From Flavobacterium ginsengisoli (GTDB taxonomy: Bacteria; Bacteroidota; Bacteroidia; Flavobacteriales; Flavobacteriaceae): DNA of 64,000 nt. The notes under the pieces were generated by a model. The model was not told the DNA's origin, searched no databases, and saw only the letters and a program-made list of their open reading frames with translations. The stretch lies in NCBI RefSeq assembly GCF_029625315.1, contig NZ_CP121110.1, positions 4,430,501 through 4,494,500 on the forward strand, read 5' to 3'. Positions within the stretch are counted from its first letter, which is position 1, and each line of letters opens with the position of its first letter. The position numbers were made by a program, and so were the translations under genes. Of this stretch, positions 48,612 through 57,059 are shown piece by piece.

Positions 48612-50180
48612 ATGAAAACAAAATATAAAGTAAAAGGATTTATTGCTGTAATGTTGCTGGCTCTGGCGGTTTCAAGCTGTGAGAGTTACAATGAAGCGGT
48701 TATTGACAGTTTAGATGTAAATAGGGCTTTTTCGCCAGTAGGCATCTCGGCCGTGGTTAGAAATAAAACTACAGTCGAATTAAATTGGACAGTTAAAGAT
48801 GATGCAGATCATTATGTAGTAGAAATTAGTGCCGATGATGCTAATTTCGGTACAATTTATAAAACTTTAAATGTTGCTCCAACAGAACTTCCTGTGCAAA
48901 TTGCATTAGAAGGAGAAACAGTTTATTCGTTTAGAGTAAAGGCAATTAGCGCTACAGGTCTAGAAGATTCTAAGTGGTCTCTTGCTACTGCCACTACTTT
49001 GGCAGAAGATATTTATCTTGCTACGGTAGATGGAGATATTGATGCTAAACAGGTTACTTTAAGATGGCCTGCAAATAGCACTGTGACACAAATTGTAGTT
49101 AACCCAGGAGCAATAACACATGTTATTACGCCAGCAGAAAAAGTTAGTGGTGTTGCAATAGTAACAGGATTAACAGGAGAAACTTCTTATACAGCAGATT
49201 TGTATAACGGAACTAAAAAGAGAGGATCTAAAGCTTTTACAACTGGAATTGATATTGGAGATGGTATTTTGGTTAAATCAACAGACGATTTAATGCAGAA
49301 AATTGCTGATGCAGAATCTGGAGCTATACTTGTTCTTGAACCAGGAGATTATACTGCTGATAACCAAATAGGAGCAATTACCTTAAACAAATCAATAACA
49401 CTAAGAGGTTTACGTAGTTTTAATAAACCAAAGCTTCATGTTAATTTTGTAATGACAAACGGAGCGACTAATTTAAGCTTAATAGATCTTGACTTGAAAG
49501 GAGATAGTTTTGCTAGCGGTAGCAATATTTCTGTTGTCAAATACAACGATAATAATACAACTTATGGTGCACTTTTAATAAGTGGTTGTAATATACATGA
49601 TTACGCAGTTTCATTAATAAGTGCTGGTTTATCAGCTTCTAAGATGACTTCAGCAATAATCGAAAACACAATTGTAACCAATATCTTGACTACTGGAGGA
49701 GAATTTATTGACTTTAGAGGATCAAACTTAGGACAGCTTACTCTTAAAAACAGTACGTTTAACAACTGCGCAACAGCAAGATATTTCATTCGTATGGATG
49801 CCGGACTTACCGGAAGTTCAAATGTGTTAATAGATGCTTGTACGATTTCTAATCCAAATATGCTTGCAGCAACAGGAAATGCAATTTTGTATACACGTTT
49901 TGCTACTACATCAATAATTGTACGTAATACATTGTTTGCAAATACACCAGCACCATATACAAGAGAAACGGCAACTCCAAATCCGACATTTACAAATAAT
50001 AATTATTTCAATTCACCAAACTTAATTGGTAATCCTAATTCGCTTGCTAATAATAGACCAGATGCATCTGGAACTTCATTAGATCCTCAATTTGGAACTA
50101 CTTCTGGTGACTTTACGATTAAAGATCAAACCTTAATCGATCGAAAAGTTGGAGATCCACTTTGGTACGGTGGCAGATAA
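48612..50180 (+). CDS. SusE-position surface lipoprotein with Fn3, DUF4957 and DUF5123 domains
   Basis: 522 residues. Lipobox in AVMLLALAVSSCESYNEAVI. Two Fn3-like domains follow (TTVELNWTVKDDADHYVVEI; QVTLRWPANSTVTQIVV). Then a parallel beta-helix of the DUF4957/DUF5123 type: LVLEPGDYTADNQIGAITL, SITLRGLRSFNKPKLHV, LLISGCNIHDYAVSLI and the C-terminal DPQFGTTSGDFTIKD and GDPLWYGG. In other Bacteroidota such proteins accompany SusCD systems for pectin-like glycans, which hints at the substrate but does not prove it. It ends the operon at a strong terminator. No lyase or hydrolase sits with it. Confidence 0.83.
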   Translation: MKTKYKVKGFIAVMLLALAVSSCESYNEAVIDSLDVNRAFSPVGISAVVRNKTTVELNWTVKDDADHYVVEISADDANFGTIYKTLNVAPTELPVQIALEGETVYSFRVKAISATGLEDSKWSLATATTLAEDIYLATVDGDIDAKQVTLRWPANSTVTQIVVNPGAITHVITPAEKVSGVAIVTGLTGETSYTADLYNGTKKRGSKAFTTGIDIGDGILVKSTDDLMQKIADAESGAILVLEPGDYTADNQIGAITLNKSITLRGLRSFNKPKLHVNFVMTNGATNLSLIDLDLKGDSFASGSNISVVKYNDNNTTYGALLISGCNIHDYAVSLISAGLSASKMTSAIIENTIVTNILTTGGEFIDFRGSNLGQLTLKNSTFNNCATARYFIRMDAGLTGSSNVLIDACTISNPNMLAATGNAILYTRFATTSIIVRNTLFANTPAPYTRETATPNPTFTNNNYFNSPNLIGNPNSLANNRPDASGTSLDPQFGTTSGDFTIKDQTLIDRKVGDPLWYGGR

Positions 50181-50205
50181 AAAAATCGTGGTTGATTAAA
50201 TAGAG

Positions 50206-50246
50206 AAAAGCGGGATGCAATTGAATTTGCAATCCCGCTTTTTATC
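50206..50246 (+). terminator. Terminator of the SusCD operon
   Basis: AAAAGCGGGATGCAA pairs with TTTGCAATCCCGCTTTTT around a short loop. The stem is perfect and long, with a T tail. Confidence 0.92.
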
Positions 50247-50274
50247 TTTAGATGGAATTGAATAAAACTAAAAA

Positions 50275-50847
50275 CTACTCAATAGATAAATCAAATTTTT
50301 GAAGTAAACCTGCAAGCGCCGCATGCGAAACCTTTGTTCCTTTAATCTTATTTTCTGACGGATCAAAAGCATAATTTCGAGAACTTCTGAAATCTGTTTT
50401 TTCTAGAATACTTTCCACGAAAGTGGCACCAGAAAGATCACAATTCTTAAAAACTGCCAGAGACAAATCGGTATTAGAAAAATCAGTTTCTTTTAAAAAA
50501 CAATCTGCAAAAGTAGTTTTCTTTAGCTTTTTGTAAATGAAAGTAGAATAGTCTAAAATGCAATCTTCAAAATTCATTGAAAACAGAAAACTATTGCAAG
50601 CACTAAAGTCCAATCCCATTAATTTACAGCCGATAAACTTGATGTTTTTCAATCCGGTGTTTCTTAAAGTTGCCAAAGAAAGGTTGCAATTTTTAAAAGT
50701 ACAATCTAAAAAGTCGTTATGGCTTAAATCACTTTTAGAGAAATTACAGTTTATGAATTCGCAGTTTACAAATTCAGTATGGGCTAAACTTTGTTCCGAA
50801 TAGTCGATCGTTTCAAAAGTGCGATTTTGATATAATTTTGATTCCAT
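50275..50847 (-). CDS. Pentapeptide repeat protein (McbG/Qnr-like)
   Basis: 190 residues, nearly all A(D/N)LXX-type pentapeptides forming a right-handed quadrilateral beta-helix: EFVNCEFINCNFSKSDLSHN, DFLDCTFKNCNLSLATLRN, LMGLDFSACNSFLF, TTFADCFLKETDFSNTDLS. The closing part (DPSENKIKGTKVSHAALAGL) is the typical McbG/Qnr C-terminal cap. Qnr proteins mimic DNA and protect gyrase from quinolones. At 190 residues it is shorter than Qnr (~218), so resistance is not implied. Stands alone. Confidence 0.88.
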   Translation of the reverse strand: MESKLYQNRTFETIDYSEQSLAHTEFVNCEFINCNFSKSDLSHNDFLDCTFKNCNLSLATLRNTGLKNIKFIGCKLMGLDFSACNSFLFSMNFEDCILDYSTFIYKKLKKTTFADCFLKETDFSNTDLSLAVFKNCDLSGATFVESILEKTDFRSSRNYAFDPSENKIKGTKVSHAALAGLLQKFDLSIE

Positions 50848-50875
50848 TATAATTTTTAGGAAGGTATATAAAGTT

Positions 50876-51076
50876 TTATTCTAATTCGATGCATTCAAAA
50901 ACAGTATTGTTTTGAAGCAGTTCTACAGCATTCAATTCGCTATCAATTCGTAAAATATTATCACAATCTTCGAGGTCGAAATTCCACTGAGATTCTGGTA
51001 ATAATTGATTTAGTAATGCAGAAGCCGATTCGAATTTGGTCTGATTATCAACGGAAGTTTTAAAAACATAAATCAT
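50876..51076 (-). CDS. Small ferredoxin-fold-like protein without CxxC
   Basis: 66 residues from ATG at 51076 (an in-frame ATG three codons earlier is also possible). The pattern MIYVFKTSVDNQTKFESASA, LLPESQWNFDLEDCDNILRI and FECIELE gives beta-alpha-beta-beta-alpha-beta, like a metal-chaperone HMA fold lacking its Cys pair. Several flavobacteria carry such orphan proteins. Function unknown. It is 28 bases upstream of the pentapeptide gene on the same strand, so possibly co-transcribed. Confidence 0.65.
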   Translation of the reverse strand: MIYVFKTSVDNQTKFESASALLNQLLPESQWNFDLEDCDNILRIDSELNAVELLQNNTVFECIELE

Positions 51077-51145
51077 AATTTGCATTTTGAGGTAGCAAAT
51101 TTCTGAAAAACACCCGCATATTTGTTAGGATTCTATAATCAATAA

Positions 51146-52068
51146 TTAGGACTTATCAATCATTTTTCGGTATCGTATAGGAGAGATTCCTTCTGTTTTT
51201 TTAAAAAATCGGCTAAAGTAAGATTGATCTTCAAAGCCTACTTGCGTTGCAATTTCGCCCACAGAAAGTGTAGTTTGAAATAGTAAATATTTGGCTTCTA
51301 GTAATATGTTTTCGTCAATCCATTTAACAGCTGATTTCCCTGTTACCGTTTTAACGCATTTGTTTAAATGGTTTGGAGTAACATTTAATAAAGAAGAGTA
51401 GTAATTAACTTGGTGCTTGCGTTTTAATGTGGTCATGAATCATTTCTTTGAACTTTGCTGTAATTGCTTCTGCTGCCGAAATGCTTTTAGAAGTTTTTAC
51501 CGCATTTTTATTCATTTCATAAAACAGCGTAATCAAGTACGATTGCACAATATTCAAATCTGTAACAGTTGTTTCAGAATATTCCTTTTTCAATCGTTCT
51601 AAAATATTGGTTATTGGAGCAATATCTTCAGGGGCAAGTTTTATTTTTGGATTTCCCGAAATTTTTAAAAAATCAAAATCATTAAGAAGCTCGCGGCTTC
51701 CATACTTTCGAATCAAAATATCAGGATGAAACTGGCAGATGTAACCTTTATGAATATTGTTAACATTATCAAGCGAAAAAATTTGACCGGCCGGAACCAT
51801 AATCATTTCGTTATCGGTTGTGATGTATTCTTGATAACCTAATTTCATAACATGCTGGCCAGAAGAAATAAAAATCAAAGTATGGCAAGAATGTTTAGAA
51901 GGTGGAACTGGATGCTTGCATTTGCATCATTTCTTCGATTTCAAGACAGAAAAAATGATCAGAATTCGACTTGAAAAGCAAATGAATAGGATTATCTTCT
52001 CCTAAAAACTTCTCTCGAAATCCTTTTGGGCCATAGGTTTTTATTTTCTCTGCTTGCTTCTTTTTCAT
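51146..52068 (-). CDS. AraC family transcriptional regulator (two +1 frameshifts)
   Basis: About 306 residues after repair. The N-terminal cupin-like part starts KKKQAEKIKTYGPKGFREKF and contains DHFFCLEIEEMMQMQHPVPP once an extra base at 51914-51919 is removed. The sensor continues SGQHVMKLGYQEYITTDNEM. A second extra base at 51415-51420 is removed to give HIKTQHQVNYYSSLLNVTPN, the first HTH helix region. The C-terminal HTH ends SVGEIATQVGFEDQSYFSRF and KKTEGISPIRYRKM. It lies 2 bases downstream of the DUF6642-like gene. Effector and targets unknown. Confidence 0.87.
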
Positions 52069-52070
52069 TT

Positions 52071-52635
52071 TTAATAATATAATCTAAAATCAAGCAGTTT
52101 ACACAGATTATAATGTTTGGTATAAAGATCTTCAACAACTTCAATTAGGTTGTCGTTTTCCTGATACAAACTAAAAAAAGCTTTGTCGATCGTGCTCGCA
52201 ACTTGCAATTTTATTGTAAGTCGAACCATACCCAGAAATAGCTCTAGCGCCAGTAATATCTAAAAAATATTGGGCTTCTTCTTCGTTTAAATCCAAAACC
52301 TTAAGATTGGCAAAATGAATGATTTTACCTTTCATTTTACCTTCAAACAATTCGGCAATTTCTTCAATGCTGTAATAATAATCGTGAAGGCAGATATTGT
52401 TTTCCTGACCTGGCATTGCCAAATAAATAATTTCATAATCTTTGAAATTATGATCTTCATAAAGCAAAATATTCAGACTTTCTTCTAAACCTTCGATTGT
52501 GTCGCAAGTTTTATGAATGCTCGAAATACCTTGGTCAATAGCCAATTCTTCCAGACATTTTACCACATTGGTCGGCGTATGATCGTCTATATCTTTAACG
52601 CCTTCAAGGCAGAAAATAAATTTTTCATTATCCAT
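52071..52635 (-). CDS. DUF6642-like hypothetical protein (+1 frameshift at 52194-52199)
   Basis: About 187 residues after repair, from ATG at 52635 (an in-frame start 15 codons earlier lacks support). The N-terminus KFIFCLEGVKDIDDHTP is distinctive, followed by CLEELAIDQGISSIHKTCD, YEIIYLAMPGQENNICL and ISGYGSTYNKIASC. Without repair it ends in a nonsense tail. Removing one base at plus-strand GCTCGC gives SCSTIDKAFFSLYQENDNL and a conserved-looking end LLDFRLYY. The fold looks like a Rossmann/caspase-type alpha/beta domain (IIYLAMPG). Function unknown. It overlaps nothing but is tightly coupled to the AraC gene. Confidence 0.75.
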
Positions 52636-52806
52636 GCAGTTATTCTTTCTGGTTTTAAACTTTTTTACTGGTTTTAGCAAATGTATTTTTTATATCATAA
52701 AATCCAATAGAGAAAACAGACTTTAACGTGTTTTTTTGATTTTAAATTTAGGTTACAGCTACGTAAATTTTTAAGCGTATTTTTGTAAACCAAAAATAAA
52801 TTACGC

Positions 52807-53406
52807 ATGATACAAATTAACCAAACGGCATCTTTTGCTGTTGAAGATATATTATTCTGTTTTGCTCTTGAATCTGAAGCGGCAGAAGTTTTTAAAGGGC
52901 ATAATATTTTATTTACAGGAATTGGAAAAGTAAATGCGACTTACGAATTGACAAAAGCCATTCAAAAGAAAAGGCCTTCTATCATTATAAATCTAGGATC
53001 GGCAGGAAGTGGTTGCTTTCAAAAAGGCGAAGTAATTTGCTGTACCAAATTTGTACAAAGAGATATGGATGTTCGCGGTTTAGGTTTTGCATTATACGAA
53101 ACGCCACTTTCTGGTTTACCGCCAGTTTTAGAATATGGTTTGTTGATGGATAATCTTCAAGAAGGAATTTGCGGAACTGGAGATAATTTCGAAATGGAAC
53201 ATTGTTCAGATGTCTACAATATAGTTGATATGGAAGCCTACGCTTTGGCGATGATTGCCATGAAAGAGAATATTCCGTTTTTAAGCTTAAAATATATTTC
53301 TGACGGAGCCGATGATAATGCTGCCGAAGATTGGACGGTTCAGGTTCATAAAGCGGCAATTGCTTATGGGAAAATTTTGGGATTGATTGAAGAGAAAGTT
53401 TTTTAA
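52807..53406 (+). CDS. Nucleosidase of the MTA/SAH nucleosidase (PNP/UDP) family
   Basis: 199 residues. Motifs: LFTGIGKVNATYELTKAI, INLGSAGSGCFQKGEV, ICGTGDNFEM, IVDMEAYALAMIAM (ligand-binding Met-Glu) and LKYISDGADDNA with the catalytic Asp. It hydrolyses the N-glycosidic bond of a purine nucleoside such as 5'-methylthioadenosine or S-adenosylhomocysteine; which one is not shown. A TATTTTTG -7 box is at 52779-52786. An HNH endonuclease gene follows at 21 bases, possibly co-transcribed by chance. Confidence 0.87.
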   Translation: MIQINQTASFAVEDILFCFALESEAAEVFKGHNILFTGIGKVNATYELTKAIQKKRPSIIINLGSAGSGCFQKGEVICCTKFVQRDMDVRGLGFALYETPLSGLPPVLEYGLLMDNLQEGICGTGDNFEMEHCSDVYNIVDMEAYALAMIAMKENIPFLSLKYISDGADDNAAEDWTVQVHKAAIAYGKILGLIEEKVF

Positions 53407-53427
53407 TAATAAATTTAAGAGTTTTAG

Positions 53428-54169
53428 ATGCAAAGAGTTGACCAAGAAATGGAAGATTTAATAACTAGTGTTGGTGCCGAAACATTTATTAAATATTACA
53501 AGATTTATCAAGCGCACAAGGATTTAAAAGATAATAGTTCAATTCGAATTGCTTTTAAGGAAAATGGAGAAAAATGGTCGCCTTCAACAATAAATACAAA
53601 AGCATCTGGAGGAAAAAGAATATTCGTGAAAGGATATGAACAAGACGTATTGCATAGAATAATTAATAATTCGATAAAACTCAATGAAGATATTATCAAT
53701 CAAGCTAAAGATTATTTAATATTGTGTATAGAGGATGAAGTAATAAAATCTTTGCCAATAGATATTGAAACTGAAAAAAATCCGATTAATCAAGTTAAGA
53801 ATTCAGCAATCTTTGTTTAGAAAAATGGTTGTTAAACATTGGGAGAAATGCGCAATTACAAAATGTGAAAATCAATCAATTCTTATTGCTTCTCACATAA
53901 AACCATGGAAGGATAGTGATAATTTAGAAAAGCTAGATCCTTTTAATGGGATTTTACTTTCTCCTATTTACGACAAACTGTTTGATAAGTATTTAATTTC
54001 ATTCGATGATAATGGCAATATTTTAATTTCTGATGAACTTACAAATAATGATTTAGTTGCACTGAATGTAAAGAAAACTGACAAATTAAATTTTCATAAA
54101 TTAGAAAAAAGACATCTTGACTATTTAATTCATCATAGAAATATATTTTTTTCAAAAAATGAAATATAA
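53428..54169 (+). CDS. HNH endonuclease (restriction-like, HNH_2), A-run frameshift near 53773-53785
   Basis: About 246 residues after repair. An N-terminal helical domain (ETFIKYYKIYQAHKDLKDNS, WSPSTINTKASGGKRIFVKG) is followed by the HNH_2 nuclease: RIQQSLFRKMVVKHWEKCAI, CAITKCENQSILIASHIKPW (His of the beta-beta-alpha metal), DPFNGILLSPIYDKLFDKYL (Asn) and FDDNGNILIS. The frame changes inside GAAAAAAATCC. With one A removed it reads ETEKIRLIKLRIQQ, the usual lead-in of this family. Sequence around it is AT-rich. Such genes are often stand-alone or type II/IV-like restriction enzymes; no methyltransferase gene accompanies it. Confidence 0.85.
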
Positions 54170-54247
54170 TATTATTTCTCAAATAAAGATCAAATGAAAT
54201 ATAACTTAAGGTGAAAAATTTTGTTTGTGAACTTTTTTGCATAACGT

Positions 54248-54279
54248 AAGCCATTTCTTAATTGAAATGGCTTTTTTAA
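54248..54279 (+). terminator. Terminator after the HNH gene
   Basis: AAGCCATTTC-TTAATT-GAAATGGCTT followed by T5 and more T. Confidence 0.85.
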
Positions 54280-54292
54280 TTTTTAAGAGATT

Positions 54293-54359
54293 GCTCCAGC
54301 GGAGCACAATATTTATAGCATAATTTAAATTCTCAAAAAACAAAAAGCTCCAGCGGAGC
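54293..54359. repeat. Two copies of the palindrome GCTCCAGCGGAGC
   Basis: Perfect 13-base copies at 54293-54305 and 54347-54359, 54 bases apart, each a GCTCC/GGAGC hairpin over AGC. Flanks differ. They look like dispersed REP-type palindromes. Between 54170 and 54578, apart from these and the terminator, I see no gene or other element. Confidence 0.7.
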
Positions 54360-54578
54360 GACACATTAATTTTTATCGAGACACATAGTTTTTATGAAAA
54401 TACAATCCACAAACAGCAAGAATACTTGTTCTAAGATAAAACTGATAAGTATTTGATGGGTTATTTTGGCCAATCAAAAAACAGTAGTTTACCTCTGCTT
54501 TAGAGAAACTTTTTAACTTTATAGTTTTCATTTTTTAATGAAAGACGAATTAACTATTGAAACCAAAATGATTTTATT

Positions 54579-56381
54579 ATGAAGAAAATTGCAATGCTGT
54601 GCTGTACTTTTTTGTTGATGGGAAAAACAATAGCTCAGGAAATTCCATTAGTAACTAATATTTCAGCTAGAAACAATATTACTTTAAACGGAAAATGGAG
54701 ATATATTGTAGATCCTTTAGAAAATGGATATTTTAATTACCGTTTAGAACCTTTTAAAGACAACGGATTTTTCGAAAATAAAAAATGGAACACCACAGAA
54801 TTAAGCGAATATAATTTTGCAACCTCAGCAGTAATGGATATTCCGTCTGATTGGAATTCGAAAGATCAAAGACTGTTTTTTTACGAAGGAACGGTTTGGT
54901 TTCAGAAAGACTTTAATTATAAAAAAGATGCAAAATCGAAAGGAATTCTTCACTTCGGGGCAGTCAATTATGATGCAAAAGTCTACGTGAACGGAAAAAT
55001 GGCAGGAACTCATATTGGAGGTTATACACCTTTTAATTTTGATGTAACCGATTTGTTAGTTGACGGAAACAATTTTGTAGTAGTAAAAGTCGATAACAAA
55101 CGCCATAAAGACAACGTGCCAACGGTAAATATGGATTGGTGGAATTACGGCGGAATCACAAGAGACGTAACTCTGGCTCAGGTTCCGAATACGTATATCG
55201 AAGATTATTTGGTTCAATTGGATAAAAAAGAAAAAGGAAAAATTTCGGGTTGGATAAAACTCAATAATGAAAGCGGAAATCAATCAGTTTCAGTTTCAAT
55301 TCCAGAATTAAAAATCAAAAAGAACGTTACAACAGATGCTAAAGGAGTTGCGTATTTCGAAATAAAAGCCAATCCTGTTTTATGGACACCCGAACAACCA
55401 AAATTGTACGACGTAACTATAAGTAAAGCAGATGAAAATATTGCTGATAAAATTGGTTTTAGAACCATTGAGACAAAAGGCAAAGAAATTCTATTAAACG
55501 GAAAAAAAGTCTTTTTACGCGGAATCAGCATTCACGAAGAAGCACCTTTTAGATCCGGAAGAGCATGGTCTCAAAATGATGCGATTACATTATTGACTTG
55601 GGCAAAAGAATTAGGCTGTAATTATGTTCGTTTGGCGCATTATCCGCACAACGAAAATATGGTAAGAGAAGCTGAAAAAATGGGATTAATGATTTGGTCT
55701 GAAGTTCCTGTTTATTGGACTATTTCGTGGACAAATCCCGAAACTTATGCCAATGCAGAACATCAATTGCATGACATGATTTACCGTGATAAAAATCGTT
55801 GCGGCATTGTAATTTGGTCAATTGCCAACGAAACGCCACATGGAGATGACCGAGATGTATTCTTAAGCAAATTAGCAAAATATGCTCGCACACAAGATAA
55901 TTCTCGTTTAATAAGTATGGCAATGGAGGTTACTTCGAGTTCGAATAACATCAATACACTTCATGATAATATGAATGAATATGTAGATATCGTAAGTTTT
56001 AATCAATACTTAGGTTGGTACAGAGGAACTAACGAATCTTGCAAAGACATGCAATGGGTAATTCCGTATAACAAACCCGTTATTATAAGTGAATTTGGAG
56101 GCGAAGCGTTACAAGGTCTTCATGGTGATAAAAAAGAACGTTGGAACGAAGAATATCAAGAAGAATTGTACATTCAAAACACACAAATGTTCAACAGAAT
56201 TGAAGGTCTAGCAGGAGTTTCTCCTTGGATTTTAGTCGATTTTAGATCGCCAAGAAGACAGTTGCCGAATATTCAGGATTTCTTCAATCGCAAAGGTTTA
56301 ATTTCTGATCAGGGAATTAAAAAGAAAGCTTTTTATGTCATGAAAGATTGGTATGCACAAAAAGAAAAAGAATATAAGTAA
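54579..56381 (+). CDS. Glycoside hydrolase family 2 enzyme (beta-glucuronidase/galactosidase-like)
   Basis: 600 residues, exported: signal peptide KIAMLCCTFLLMGKTIAQ. GH2 layout: jelly-roll (NGKWRYIVDPLENGYF, GTVWFQKDFNYKKD, GAVNYDAKVYVNGKMAGTH), Ig-like sandwich, and TIM barrel. Acid/base Glu in IVIWSIANETPHGDDR and nucleophile Glu in PVIISEFGGEALQG; MDWWNYGGITRDV is typical of the glucuronidase-like branch. It may act on side chains of plant or algal glycans. It stands as a single gene 4.4 kb from the SusCD operon, so linkage to it is not shown. Confidence 0.92.
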   Translation: MKKIAMLCCTFLLMGKTIAQEIPLVTNISARNNITLNGKWRYIVDPLENGYFNYRLEPFKDNGFFENKKWNTTELSEYNFATSAVMDIPSDWNSKDQRLFFYEGTVWFQKDFNYKKDAKSKGILHFGAVNYDAKVYVNGKMAGTHIGGYTPFNFDVTDLLVDGNNFVVVKVDNKRHKDNVPTVNMDWWNYGGITRDVTLAQVPNTYIEDYLVQLDKKEKGKISGWIKLNNESGNQSVSVSIPELKIKKNVTTDAKGVAYFEIKANPVLWTPEQPKLYDVTISKADENIADKIGFRTIETKGKEILLNGKKVFLRGISIHEEAPFRSGRAWSQNDAITLLTWAKELGCNYVRLAHYPHNENMVREAEKMGLMIWSEVPVYWTISWTNPETYANAEHQLHDMIYRDKNRCGIVIWSIANETPHGDDRDVFLSKLAKYARTQDNSRLISMAMEVTSSSNNINTLHDNMNEYVDIVSFNQYLGWYRGTNESCKDMQWVIPYNKPVIISEFGGEALQGLHGDKKERWNEEYQEELYIQNTQMFNRIEGLAGVSPWILVDFRSPRRQLPNIQDFFNRKGLISDQGIKKKAFYVMKDWYAQKEKEYK

Positions 56382-56535
56382 ACAAGATTTTTAAAATTTA
56401 TTTTTGTCTGAAAAGTTGTATTTTTGGCATCATATAAAAATAAGTTTCTATTTACCGTTTTTCGGTATCATGCAGAACAAATTATGTAATCTACATATTT
56501 CTTATTTTTAAAGTCGTAATTATTATCTTTGAACT

Positions 56536-56955
56536 ATGAGTACAGTAACTAGACCAAATCACATCGGGAGAAAAATTAGCCGCATTCGTGAGCTAAAAGA
56601 CATGAAACAAGAAGCATTGGCAATTGCTTTGGGAATAAGCCAGCAAGCAGTTTCAAATATCGAAAATAGTGAAACTGTTGATGAACAAAAATTAATCGAA
56701 ATTGCAAAAGCTTTAGATGTAACTGTTGAAGCTATCAAGAATTTTTCGGAGGAAGCTGTATTCAATTATTTCAATAATTTTTACGATAATAGTCAAGGAA
56801 GTGTCGGAAATCATGATGGAAACCATCACTGCACATTTAATCCATTAGATAAATTAATAGAATCTGTTGAAGAAAATAAAAAGCTTTACGAACGCCTTTT
56901 GCAAGCTGAAAAAGATAAAATCGAATATTTAGAAAAACTATTGAAAGGAAAATAG
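56536..56955 (+). CDS. XRE-family helix-turn-helix regulator with C-terminal coiled coil
   Basis: 139 residues. HTH_3 at residues ~12-65: KISRIRELKDMKQEALAIAL, GISQQAVSNIENSETVDEQK, IAKALDVTVEAIKNF. The C-terminal VEENKKLYERLLQAEKDKIE region is a coiled coil for dimerisation. This pattern is common in flavobacteria for autonomous regulators. A TATCTTTG -7 box lies at 56524-56531, only 4 bases before the start, so the mRNA may be leaderless. Targets unknown. Confidence 0.9.
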   Translation: MSTVTRPNHIGRKISRIRELKDMKQEALAIALGISQQAVSNIENSETVDEQKLIEIAKALDVTVEAIKNFSEEAVFNYFNNFYDNSQGSVGNHDGNHHCTFNPLDKLIESVEENKKLYERLLQAEKDKIEYLEKLLKGK

Positions 56956-56981
56956 TTTTTGTGTAAAAACTTAAATAGAGA

Positions 56982-57020
56982 GAACCTTCAAAGTCATTTT
57001 GATTTTGAAGGTTTTTTTGT
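56982..57020 (+). terminator. Terminator of the XRE gene
   Basis: AACCTTCAAAGTCA pairs with TGATTTTGAAGGTT (one mismatch) and is followed by a run of T. Confidence 0.85.
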
Positions 57021-57059
57021 GTTTTTTATGTAATTTTATTTGAAAAATAGAAGACTTTA

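Noticed and set aside
50275..50847. Quinolone resistance gene (qnr)
   Set aside because: The pentapeptide protein is shorter than Qnr and shared repeats alone do not show resistance.
26358..52199. Programmed frameshifting or real pseudogenes as the reason for broken frames
   Set aside because: No shared slippery heptamer is present. Breaks cluster at GCWGC, are corrected by removing one base, and hit genes as basic as a rhomboid beside mutL. That fits consensus error, not biology.
54170..54578. Mobile element boundary between HNH and GH2 genes
   Set aside because: No integrase, target-site duplication or terminal inverted repeat was found, only two short palindromes and a terminator.
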